This document shows positions 10,605 to 21,469 of a stretch of 64,000 nt of DNA, piece after piece; the first letter of the stretch is position 1, and each line of letters starts with the position of its first letter. Below the pieces are notes generated by a model. The model did no database searches. It was given only the letters and a program-made list of their open reading frames with translations, and was not told the DNA's origin. The DNA lies in the NCBI GenBank assembly GCA_015680685.1, contig MNCI01026491.1:338335-402334 (forward strand). Direction: 5' to 3'. The position numbers were made by a program, and so were the translations under genes. The stretch is from Gnetum montanum. Its lineage: Eukaryota; Streptophyta; Gnetopsida; Gnetales; Gnetaceae.

Positions 10605-11821
10605 TTTAAGTTCCTAGTGGTAGAGGCTCCTCCATTGACTTCTTTCCTTTGTCATTAGGCTTCTATAATTGGTAATGGTTAAGAAGTACCCAAAGCTTCT
10701 CTTCCTCTGACTTGGGATCATGTACCATCTAGAAAAATTTTATTATGTTTGATGGTGTTGGTACTTTGCATGCACATGGTAACTATGGAAACCTCTTATT
10801 GGCTTCCACATATTAGGATGCAAATTTCCTTCTTTCTTCTTCAAATGCCCTAGCCATCTTTCTTAGTTCCTGGTAGTTAGTCATTCTACATGCCAAGTTT
10901 GTTGCTATGTCTTTCTGAACTTGGTAGTTGGATTTTACTATTTCAAGTTTAGAGTTTGGCACATGTAGTTTTTGTTGGGCATCTTTTCTCTTTGCAAACT
11001 CCTCCTCAGATAATGCATACACGACAACTACTTGTTACTTCAGCTCATTTCTTGGTCTTCCTTTTGTTAACATAGCTAGATTAGCATACCAAAGGTTTGC
11101 TAACCTAATGTGCTCTATGAGATCTTCAATTTGTGGTCTTTTTTCTTTAGTTCAGCCTTGTAGAAATGGGCTAGGCTTCCTAGAATCAGCTACTAATCAG
11201 GTGTTTGTGTTGTAATTAAATTGATCTTGGTCTTGGTCATATGGAATTCTTTTTCGTTGATTTGCTTCTACATCTCCACCTAGTCTTTGAAGTGTTCTTT
11301 AAGATATTCATGTTTCTTAGCCTCATTCTATCATGCATTAATTTCAATTTTTGATTTTTAACAAATAGCACAAACTTCTTCCATTGATAGGGTTCGATTT
11401 TCTTTGGCCAACTTATTCATGTCCTAGTTGACTCTGATGAATTGTTCTCTAAATTGATAAATGATTTCTTTAAGAACAATTTTCTACTTCTTAATTTATA
11501 TCAACCTTGTATTATATGTAGCAAGTTTTCCATTTTCTTCTTTTAAGGCAGTTATGGCTTTGGCATATGCATACATTTGTGCTTTTACCACTGATATATA
11601 TTCCACATAGCCTTCTCTTTCTCCATTTCTACTTGAATATTCCTTGCTATGAGCTACCTCACTTGTTCTATTCTAAATTCATCTAGTTGGTCTAGTGCTA
11701 TGTACTATGTAAGGTCTCTTCTTTTTTCTTTTAAAGCTATTAACTTAGCTTGCAACCTTTGCACTTCATTTTCTACATGCTCTACCCTTGTCTCTACCAT
11801 AACTAGCTTCCCCTTTGTTGT
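10605..11821 (-). pseudogene. ORF P, C-terminal coiled-coil part
   Basis: This is the downstream part of a minus-strand coding sequence whose start is at 20376; element A separates the halves. Near 11800-11600 it reads VETRVEHVENEVQRLQAKL and similar heptad-like, Glu/Lys-rich sequence. It continues through shifted frames (AITALKEENGKLATYNTRL; LAKENRTLSMEEVCAI) to the open stretch 11022-10813, which is also charged and helical. This points to a long coiled coil. Frameshifts and stops are many. The family is not certain; see the entry at 18857-20376. Confidence 0.5.
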
Positions 11822-12587
11822 TGATGAGTCGCGATATCGCAACTTGCCTGAATTTCTATAAATAAGAGGTGGCTTTCCTTGTTCTAGGCAGTTAGACTTA
11901 GACCCTTAGCTAAACTCTTGCAATTTTACCATTCTAGATTTAGAATAATTTCCATGTGCCCGCAATAGGAGTCTTAAAGTGAACGAATCTTTATTCGAGT
12001 AAATTGTACCTGAGCACACATTTGTGTACGGTAATAAAGATGAACTTTATGATGAACCTTGCATCATGTGTATTAAGCTAAATAGTAATCAATTATTGTT
12101 GAATGCTTAAATGCTTTCCTAGTTCATTAATCTCTCTCTCAACCCTTGACTCTACTAGTTAAGTACACTCAGTACGACCGCTTTGAGCATGTGTGTAGCG
12201 CTTGGTAACCTAGTAACGAGTAGCGTTTGGTAATCCAAGTAGCGTTGCACTCATTCAAGATGTGTGCGGCAAGTGGGAACAGATACTGGTGTTAGGAAAA
12301 TTAGAACTTAGTTAGTGAATAGTTAATGAAAGTTAGTCACTTAGTTCTCCTTACCTTCCCCTATTAACATAAGACCTTAGAAAGATAAAAGTTATAAAAA
12401 TCATTTACCTCAAGCTTACTTAACCATACAACCATGACAATACAAGTAAGTTTGGGAAGACAATGATTAATTAACCCTGAGTGTTCTATTAGGGCACGTA
12501 AGCACTTAGTCCTTGGAGTTCAACCAGATCACGCGTGAAACGCTCGTATTCGTATGGTTGAGTGTAGGGGTACCTCGCCACTCATCA
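11822..12587 (+). mobile_element. 5' LTR of element A
   Basis: A 766-bp LTR, TGATGAG...CTCATCA. It has one CGATATCG palindrome near 11829 and TATAAATAAG at 11857-11866. It is closely similar to the 3' LTR at 18094. Confidence 0.88.
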
Positions 12588-12588
12588 T

Positions 12589-12606
12589 TGGCACTATTGC
12601 CGAGGA
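12589..12606 (+). promoter_or_regulatory. Primer binding site of element A (tRNA-Asp type)
   Basis: TGGCACTATTGCCGAGGA starts one base after the LTR. The plant tRNA-Asp-type site known from Athila elements reads TGGCGCCGTTGCCGGGGA. This copy differs at a few positions, mostly G-to-A or C-to-T. The B copy (minus, 36782-36799) is closer to the standard. Confidence 0.7.
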
Positions 12607-12726
12607 CTTAGTTTTTGTGCGCTATGTAGAACATAGGAAATCATCCATATCATTGTAATGTTAGAACAAACCCTTAGGGTTGATCAAAGGAAAGATAAGA
12701 CAATGGTAAGTTACACACTGAACAAG

Positions 12727-14655
12727 ATGAAAATGTCTTCTTCTTTGCACAAGAGCACTTCATCGCCTAGGACTAATACAAGAGATAGTTGGCAGCATAA
12801 CACACGCAATCAAGATCCGCTAGTTCCTCAATAGTTTCAAGTAGTATATACTCATCATGATGAGTATGCACCCAACTTTACCTTTATTCTCCATCAAGAT
12901 GAACAACTGCATTGGAGAGACTTGGAGGGTAACATAGTGTTGCCTCCAGACCGATCAGTCCCCAACATGCTCCTTCATGCTCTCACACGAATAGGCATGC
13001 CACTTTTATACGCAAAATATGTTGCATGTGATTATGAAACAAGGGACTATCATCCCACATAAGCGCAACATCAACAGGACTTGCGACAGGAGAGTTACCA
13101 CACATCCTTGAAGGGTAAATGGCCCCATAATGCTCCGCACGTTTTAAGCGAAATTGGGGATGATGAACCAGTTTCAACAGGTTTCCCACCAAATGATGTT
13201 CCCCCTCCTAACAATGGTTAGGAGGTGGTGTATTAGAACCTCCACTCTGTAGTTCACAGCCCTAGTTCTAATCCCCATGAACACGAAGTGTTCAATGAGG
13301 GAACACAAACACACGATAAGGGCGGACGTTCTAATCATAATCACGATCAAGGCCAAGGCCACCAAAGAGAAGGTAGAAAACATCATCATGGTGATGGTTC
13401 TCCTTCTTCTTCACTTTCATCATCACATTCATCCTCTCCTTCAGTGTCCGAACACAATAATAAGAAACCTAATCATGAGGATAAAGGAAAACAGAGTGAA
13501 AAACATCAACGAGATAGTCGAGAACGAGGACGAGGGAACTTTAGGGAATCACGGCATAGAAGAAGGGAGAGTAGGGAACCACGTAGACATCACAGACGCT
13601 ATGAACGAGATGACCATGAAGAACCCCTACTCGCAACCAGAAGCATGTTGGATATAACTGAGGTCGTAAGAGCTCCAACAAGGCACCAAAAGGATAGTAG
13701 GATCAAGAGGTTAGACATTAACAATATCCCAAGATTTGAAGGGGGACATAATGCTAATCCTAAAAATCATTTACAAGAATTCCATGATGCATGTGCCTTG
13801 CAAAACATAGAAAATGAATGGCAAAAATTAAAGTTGTTCCCAAGGACACTAGTGAAGAAAGTGAAAAGCTAGTACCGGTCCTTAGAATCGGAATCCATTC
13901 GGAGGTGGAGTACAATGTTAGAACTGTTTAATGATAAGTATCAAACGTACTCCTCGGTGTCTAACATACAAAAGCAAATCCAAGGATGGTAGCAAGGAAA
14001 TCATGAACCATTGGATGCTTCCATGGGCTGCTATTATGCACTGCTTCATCGTTGTCCTAGCCATGGTTATTTGCAGCGGGATCAACTACGCCATCTCATG
14101 GATGGACTTAGGTATGAAACAAGGAGGATCCTTGGAACGTATGCCAAGGGAGATTATTAGAGGTTAGGTCTCATCAAGTTCATAGATTGCTAGAGCAAGT
14201 AGCCAAGGAAGAAGAGGAGCTACATAAGAGGGAAAGTGCGAAAGAGTACAATCGAGATCCTTCCCTCTAAAAAAGGGGAGTGAGATTCTGTGAGGAGGAG
14301 GAAGAGTCATCACTCGAGGAGATGGTGAATAGGAAAAATTTTCCACTCAAAAAGTTAACAACATAAGTATCAGCAAAGGTAGACCAAATGTGGGACTCCC
14401 TGGATAGTAGATTTGAAACTATTCTTAAAATCATAGAGGAGTCTAGGGAGTGAGGTAGTGACTATGACAAAAAGACAAAGAGAGAAGTGGAAAATGCACG
14501 TAAAAAATGTAAGGGTAAAATGGCCATCACTAAAGAGGTTGTGGATTCAGATACAAATAATGATGGTGGGTGTGAGATATGCCAATACAACCATCCTAAG
14601 GGATGTTGCCCAATAATCTCACATCTACAAGAGTCTCGGGTGTATACAATCAACC
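12727..14655 (+). pseudogene. gag: gag of element A, degenerate
   Basis: Gag forms the particle in which reverse transcription takes place. The likely start is the ATG at 12727 (MKMSSS), matching MSSSS in element B. One frame runs to about 14160 with several stops, many in place of Gln codons: after DPLVPQ, after DYHPT and near NNG. An Arg/Glu/His-rich basic stretch lies at 13288-13660. The core follows at about 13700-14160 (INNIPRFEGGHNANPKNHLQ, then YALLHRCPSHGYLQRDQLRH). A frameshift near 14165 moves the reading to KRGVRFCEEEEESS and a helical part. The zinc knuckle is atypical, CEICQYNHPKGCCP at 14571-14612. Confidence 0.78.
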
Positions 14656-16080
14656 CATGACTTAACAAATAGCAAGCACCCCTACGATTATTATATCCCC
14701 AAGGTAATCCAAGGCAGTTCCACCAACCTTCAATGTATTATCCAAGTGGAACTCCACCACAACCTATTGAGCAATACCACCAGTGGCAATACCCACAGTC
14801 ATGGGGGATGCCACCACTAAGGCAAAAATACCCCTACTGGCAACCAGATCCATATGGCTACTACGTGTAGCAACCAATCTCTCCACATGACTTTGTTGAT
14901 CACGTGACACCACAACATCACTACCAAGCTTAGTAGTATTATAGGACTCCTTCTCCTAGGGGAGACAACCCACAGACATACCATCCTCCAAACCCATATG
15001 CAACTTTCACACTAATAGCTCCACTACCACCTACTCCAGCAATGCAAGGAGAACTCCCCACTCAACTGCAGCAATGCAATGCCATGAGGGCTGTGAATCT
15101 TCAACCCGCTACTAGTTCTAACAACCGTATGAAAAGAAGGCCTTTCTTCAGAACCAACAGTCCAACCAAGCCCTCACAACCACAAGTGGTTAAATCTCTA
15201 AATGCCTCTCCATCAAATAAGGTTTCATAGCTCCTTTCAAACCAAAAACCAAGCTCAACACACACGATTATGTTAACACATGACGTTACTGACTGGATTA
15301 AGGAGGGCCACCTTCCCAGGAAATTCTCTAAACCTGGAAGCTCTCTAATCTATCTCCAAGTCGCTGGGAATGAACCATGTAAAGCTCTTCTGGACTCAGG
15401 TTCCAGAGTCAACTTAATATCACAAGAGATGTATAAATCCTAGAACCTACCTCCATTAAAGAAGAGTAATATTTGCCTAGAGCTGGTCAACCAGTCCATC
15501 ACTGTTTCCTTGGGACTGGTGGAGGACATCATTACCACTGTCTGTGGGTGATCATACCCAGCTAATTTCCTAGTAATATAAGTAAACAATGATAAAGGGG
15601 ACTTTCCAATAATCATGGGAAGGGCATGGCTAAGTACCATAAATGCATGCCTAGGAATCCGTAATCTTTCCCTGGAAATATCTAAGGAAAACACTTTTGG
15701 AAAGATCAAGAAGAAGAAGGTTCCATGCATCACATATAGTGATATAGGGTGTGATGGTGTGCAAGAATGTTCAGCATTGTCTGAATGCAACCGGTGTGCA
15801 CAAGGAATTAACATACCAAAGTGCTTGTATGTAGCAACCACACGACAAGAAGACACCTAGTGGTTGATAGCTAATCAAGAGAGCAACACACCAACGTGCA
15901 TGGAACTAACTGAGGGAATAACTGGTGCTCACATCGAAAGCATAGATGCACTAGAGCAAGAGTGTCACCAACTTCCAAACCTTAACTTGGGAAACATCAA
16001 TTGGGTGAAGTTGGAAACTCCTAGAAAGTCAGACAAAAATCTTAATAAGAGATTACTAGTCAATGTGCAATGAGCTAGAC
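14656..16080 (+). pseudogene. Pro/Gln-rich linker and retroviral-type aspartic protease of element A
   Basis: After the knuckle comes a Pro/Gln/Tyr-rich region (14700-15060). The protease follows, with ALLDSGSRVNLIS at about 15386-15425 (active site DSG, then S) and the second conserved box IIMGRAWLS at about 15609-15638. The protease cleaves the gag polyprotein. In-frame stops occur after MYKS, after CG and after FLVI. The C-terminal part (15864-16073) is open and ends with LLVNVQ. The last residues are out of place: from about 16040 the sequence matches B beyond its integrase, so this is the pol deletion point. Confidence 0.78.
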
Positions 16081-18093
16081 CCTTCCATGAACTTGGAATA
16101 GCCAATGCACATAATACCTCTGAGAAGGGACAACGCTGCTCACTATTTCAGATCTCCTCCTTTCAACTCAGTCACAGGGGAGATGGCCACCTCTGCTGAT
16201 CAATCGAGGCCCTCAAGTCCTTTTTAAGTTTTTTTTTTACACATTTTTTTTTTACAAATTTCTTTAACATTTCTTGTTTTTTTTTCTTGCAACATCGTTC
16301 ATACCTTTTCGTTTCTTTGTTTGGCTTGTTGGTGTTGTTAGGTTCATCACCTAATAAGTACTCCTAAGGGTGGTATGAACTATATTCTATTGATTGCTAA
16401 TGTTTGGTTTTTACCTGAGTTATAATGTTGATACTAAGGTATGGTTCTTTTGATATAATAGGCAATGAGTCCACGTCGTCCATGCATCCATGAATTTCTA
16501 TGGTCTCTCTTAACTTGGAACTGTACAGTTCCTTTCTTTAAATAATAGAACTATCAACAAATTGGTGATTGAGCATTTCTCAAACTGAGGAAGGACTTAA
16601 GAACTAAAAGGGGTGTGGATTCAAGGGGATTTGATGCATTTGTGCTTGCCATTCTCTTGGGTGCTTGAATGTTTTCTTCTTGGGTTTTCCTTACCATTCT
16701 AACATTGCTCCATTATCGGGAAGCTGAGCTAATAAAAATAATAACTCTTTGCATGGTGTGGTTCTCACGCAAAAAAAAAGAAAAAAAAAGAAAAAAAAAG
16801 GAGGTGAGAATTCAAAGCACACCCCTTAGATGAAATAATCATCTAGGCTACAAGCACTAGTTATGGAACTAAAAAAACATGTTCCCTCTAACTAAGGCCC
16901 TTTCTTGCTTCCTACTTTATCCTTTCTCGTTTCTTGGAATGGTGGTGACTTTTTGGCAGAAGCATTCTTGTTACCTCAAGTTGATGGATTGGCCAAATGT
17001 ATAAATGTAAAGTCACTAGATGTGGATTGTTTGAGGCTGGATTTCGAATGAGATCTACTAAGTCACATTAATCATTAATACACACAGGGTTGTACACCAC
17101 CTTGTTCTTGAGACTCCATTCCTTTCTCTTCTTTCCATCATTCTTTCTCTATTTTCCACCTCATTGTCGGTTGTGTCAATAGTCTATATTTTGGGTGATA
17201 CATTGTTTCTTTTTGGTACATTCTTGTAGTTAAGACCTTAACTCTTGCTTTCGAATGACATTTTTAGAGCCTATGGACTCTTTGAATGTGGGTTTTTTAG
17301 GGCATAATGGGCATGAGCCTGCTTTGGGGAGGACTCACTGGCATTCCTATTTGGTGCATTAGTTAATTTCTTTCCCTTAAACATTTTCGCAATCAACATT
17401 TAATTTTTTTATTTCCACTTCTGACATCCATTTTATTGGCGTTGATGTTGTTTCTTTTTCTCCATCTTTCTTATCCATTATCTTTTTCTATTCTATCGCT
17501 ACCGGAGGATTGCTCTTAGTCATGGGGGTCCTGGTCCAATTTTTTCAATTTTCTCTTAACCCCTGCACCTTGGGTAGTCACCAATGTTATATCTCCAAAA
17601 TCTGCATCAGCCATATCAAAACTTAGCCAATGGACCTTACACTGATGCAAGGTATCAACTGCATTGTGATTTATTTACCCTTGCTAATATGATATTATGT
17701 TGTGTGTGTAGATGGCAATCATATAATAATGGATTGGACCTAAAGAGAACACTTAGAATGGACTGGTGCTGGAACAGTTATGCAAGGAATAGGATTGATG
17801 GTGCGCTTATGGATGGCCAACGGAATGTGCAATCTTGGCATCGATAGCAACAAACTTCTTCTTCTCTCTCTCTCTCTTCTCTCTTCTCTCTCAGCTACCA
17901 AATAAGGCTAGATGTCAAATGTGTATAGTGTTCACTCTTGTGGTCATGAACACTAATATTGCTATGTATTGTAATGATGATCCGTTCACATGTCACCCCA
18001 TTCACCATTAGTGTCATTCAAGTCAATAATCCCATACCTTTCCAATATTTTGTAAGGAACTCGAGGATGAGCTTTCATTCAGTCATGGGGGTA
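16081..18093 (+). other. 3' UTR of element A with microsatellites and purine tract
   Basis: Non-coding, homologous to 28570-30590 of B on the minus strand. It holds a T-rich stretch (16223-16300), a run of A9G repeats (about 16770-16800), a CT-rich microsatellite (about 17857-17892), and the purine tract tgggggta (18086-18093) abutting the 3' LTR. No env-like ORF is present; the frame at 17584-17847 has no counterpart that I can recognise. Confidence 0.65.
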
Positions 18094-18856
18094 TGATGAG
18101 CCGTGATATCGCATACACGATATCACAGCCTACCTCAATTTCTATAAATAAGAGGTATCTTTCCTTGTTCTAGGTAGTTAGACTTAGACCCTTAGCTAAA
18201 CTCTTGCAGTTTTACCATTCCAGAGTTATAATAATTTCCATGTGTCCGCAATAGAAGTATTAAAGTGAACGAATCTTTATTCGAGCAAATTGTACCTAAG
18301 CACACATTTGTGTACGATAATAAAGATGAACTTTATGATAAACCTTGTAGCATGTGGATTAAGCTAAATAGTAATTAATTATTGTTGAATGTTTAAATGC
18401 TTTCCTAGTTAATTAATCTCTTTCTCAACCCTTGACTCTCCTAGTTAAGTACACTCAGTACGACCACTTCGAGCATGTGTGTAGCACTTGGTAACCCAGT
18501 AACAAGTAGTGTTTGGTAATCCTAGCAGCGTTGCACTGGTTCAGAATGTGTGTGACAAGTGGGAACAGATACTGATGTTAGGACAATTAAAACTTAGTTA
18601 GTGAATAGTTAATGAAAGTTAGTCACTTAGTTCTCCTTACCTTCCCCTATTAGCATAAGACATTAAAAAGATAAAAGTTATAAAAATTATGTACCTCAAG
18701 CTTACTTAACCATACAACCATGAAAATACAAGTTTGGGAAGACAATGATTGATTAACCCTGAGTGTTCCATCAGGGCGCATAAGCACTTAGTCCTTGGAG
18801 TTCGACCTGATCGTGCATGAAACGCTCGTATTCGTATGGTTAAGTGTAGGGCTACC
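18094..18856 (+). mobile_element. 3' LTR of element A, truncated at its end
   Basis: Begins TGATGAGCCG. It has two GATATC palindromes (18100-18127) and TATAAATAAG at 18143-18152. It ends at gtagggctacc, whereas the 5' LTR continues tcgccactcatca. The final ~13 bp and the junction were lost. Confidence 0.82.
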
Positions 18857-20376
18857 AAAAATATTTTTCATTACTTGCCCCATTTGTAGCAAACAACTGA
18901 GGACATCTACATGTTTTTCCGGGGTCATACATGGTCTAGCTAGTATTTAAACATCTTTGATTTCAATAATATTCATCAATGACATAATGAAAATATTAAA
19001 GGATTCTTCAATATGATTAATGATTACTTTTTCTACTCTTATTGCATCTTGATGTTCCATTACCACCACGGTGGTTCCTTCTCCAATTTCTAACATAACT
19101 TACAAAGATGTAGTGTTTCCTAAAATATTTAGTGCCCAATCATCATCTCCTCCTACCTATAAAGATGCATGCCTACTAGTAGGTCCTATTAATACAACAA
19201 AGCTTATAGAGTTATCCAAAAGTTGGTATAATGTGGAACTCTCCCTTATTCTCCAACTCATTGTTTCTGCAATTTGCTACAAGTGGCTTATGGAAGGCCT
19301 GTAATCTTGTTATGCAGGCAAAGCACTCTATCTAGGTCTATCACTAGTAGGCATTGATCCATTAAATCCTACTTTTTATTGTCCAATTATTGGAATGTTA
19401 CTTGTTGACATGGATCCTACTACTTCCTCAATGCTAGTTGGTTTTTCTAGTTGATTTTATTTGATGGTACTAGTTTAGATGTCTTAACATATGATGCATT
19501 CTAGGATTTTATTAAAACATTATTTGTATATTCTAGAATCCTTACTTGCTTACATAACTTTCTAATGAGGCAAGGAAGTGACAATGTGAGTTTCCCTACC
19601 TTCTTCTCTTCAAACCTTCTTTGGATTTCTGAAAAGAGTAGATGCACTATGTTGGCATTGAATTTCCCCATGAGAATTTTGCTTTCTTTGGCAACATAGG
19701 TGGAAATTTTGTGGAACTTTTTGGTAGGGAACATGTGGTAGGTTCCAATCTTGAAATAGATCTTCTCCTCAACAATTAATTCATTATACTTCTTATCTTC
19801 TTTTTCATATTCTCTCTATAGCCATACCTTCTTTGCATCAACGTTGGATTCGGTGGATATCTATGCTACATTTACTCTAACATTTAGAATATTAAGTGCC
19901 TTTGGAATGGCTTTAATGGTGTTAGACACAAAGACTCCTTCAATCTTAATAGTAGCATCATCTTGTTTATTTCTCCTAAATTAGTATGCTTCTCCTAGGT
20001 ACCATTCACCATTACATGAAAGAGTTAGTCATAAAGGAGAGGCTTGTAGTTGGGTTTGGATCCTCTTGGGAGCAAACTCCATCAATGGTCTGAATTTTAG
20101 TTCCACAATCACTATGGACATGATGAGCTTCTCTTAGATTTCTTGGAGAAATTATGTTGATAGCATGAGGTGTTGTCCTTGCTCAAGAGTTGGTTGTGCT
20201 TTTGCCTCAGCTTACATGGATTGTTAAGTAGCAAGCGTTTGTTGATGAATGCTAAAGTATTGGGCTTCTGTCTTTGATTTCAATGTTTTTTCTTTGGCTA
20301 ATCCTTTACCTTGGACTCGTGGTCTTTTACGTTCATGCTTTGAGGGTCCTTTTGCTACAGATCTTTTGGAAGCCAT
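18857..20376 (-). pseudogene. ORF P, N-terminal part; possible plant-transposon-protein domain
   Basis: On the minus strand a Met start at 20376 gives MASKRSVAKGPSKHERKRPR, a basic N-terminus. Farther on, 19734-19501 is an open stretch containing KFHKISTYVAKESKILMGK, IQRRFEEKKVGKLTL and SLPCLIRKLCKQ. The last phrase resembles the FPCLIT-LC box of the 'putative plant transposon protein' domain carried by many plant LTR elements, often downstream of pol. The reading then goes toward 18860 and continues beyond element A at 11821. Stops and shifts are numerous. The family link rests on a short motif and is uncertain; an extra ORF in an Athila-like element is my preferred reading. Confidence 0.45.
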
Positions 20377-20929
20377 CTACAATCATCAAAGATTTTCTTG
20401 GGCTTATGCAAGGATTTAAATAAGTTTTGATTAATTCATATTTCTTTCTTAGATCCTTGGTTTTATTTGAAATTTTATTCTTATTACTACCTATGGCTCT
20501 TTGATTGTAGAGTTAGAAAAATTCAAAAAAAAAAAACAAAAACCTTGTTTTTTGTTCTTTTAATTGTTAAGACTTCTCATAGTTATTCTTGCATTGTTTA
20601 TTGTATCATTGGATGGTTAGCTATGAGAATTGGTTAGGTTTATTAGCCTTTAATTAATTAATTAATTAAAATATTCCTATTTTTTTATTCTTACCCTAAT
20701 ATACTCTTCTAGCATTAGAAAACATTGGCTTAATTTAACTTGTCTACGAGTAATAATCTCCCCCACAACTTAGTTGGTTACTCCATGATTAAGATGATTT
20801 GAAAATCACATAAATTAGAGCTATGGTGAGGAAGTTAGGGAGCTTGGAAGTTCAGGCATCAAAGGTTCAAAAAAAAAACATGAACTCCCCTTTTTTCAAA
20901 TGAGAAAAATGAGAAATTTTCTAACTCCT
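20377..20929. other. AT-rich spacer
   Basis: No gene seen. It contains an (AATT)n run around 20652-20670 and an A-run near 20526. It may be part of an old LTR, but I cannot show it. Confidence 0.35.
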
Positions 20930-21460
20930 CATGTGTATATCAAGATTTTTGTTGGGGTGATATTGTAGATATGACATCATAGTTGTGACATTGAAGGGCC
21001 TAATACATCATAGTTACAACATTACAAACAAAAAATCTTGATTCTTAAGCCATTTTTAATGAAAAATTATGTCAAATGTATAGATTGGAAGATGTAGAAG
21101 TTTTTTAAAGGGTCTATGATTATAGATTATGCTAAGATTATGAAACTTTGTTAGTCAAAAATCATAAAGAAGGAATCTTCCATAAGGATATACAAGAGAT
21201 GATAGTAAATATTTCCATAAGGATGATCAAATATGAGAATTTAGAAAAGTAAACATGGATAGTTAAAGTGTCTTAGAGTCACAAGATGATGTGGAATTGG
21301 TCATCAGGTATGAAACATAAGAGTTATACAAGTGAGTCTTCCCAAAGCATGCTTCAGCCCTTATTGCCCTTGTATAACCATGCCTACAAGTATCCATAGG
21401 CATTCAAGTAGTTGAATGTAAAGCATGCTTGTCTTGCAAAACACACATGTTAGTATCACT
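20930..21460 (-). mobile_element. Diverged Athila-like 3' UTR/LTR fragment
   Basis: Around 21330-21410 the text aagtgagtcttcccaaagc...cccttattgccctt...ccataggc matches 29310-29385 of B and 59730-59800 of D, which are 3' UTR. The stretch 20930-21060 has gatattgtagatatgacatc-like sequence reminiscent of the diverged U3 at 10330. The fragment is therefore in minus orientation. Limits are approximate. Confidence 0.4.
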
Positions 21461-21469
21461 AGAATGAGG

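Larger units (their letters stand above)
11822..18856 (+). mobile_element. Element A: Athila-like LTR element with gag and protease only
   Basis: A 7.0-kb element with LTRs at 11822-12587 and 18094-18856, a primer binding site directly after the 5' LTR and a G-rich purine tract before the 3' LTR. The internal region aligns with element B: gag, a knuckle region, protease and a 3' UTR. The 2.8-kb RT-RNase H-integrase segment of B is absent, however. It is inserted in ORF P. The last ~13 bp of the 3' LTR are missing, so the target duplication cannot be checked; the left flank is gttgt. It is a non-autonomous element of the gag-only type. Confidence 0.85.

Noticed and set aside
13277-13657. Arg/Lys-rich frame overlapping element A gag
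   Set aside because: The frame at 13288-13872 continues the gag reading from 12727 and matches B; this one is its shadow.
15440-15856. 138-codon minus-strand frame in element A
   Set aside because: It is antisense to the protease region, whose motifs (DSGS, IIMGRAWL) are on the plus strand.
16081-18093. env-like gene in the 3' region of A (and 28570-30590 of B)
   Set aside because: No frame is conserved between A, B and D and no membrane-protein pattern is seen.
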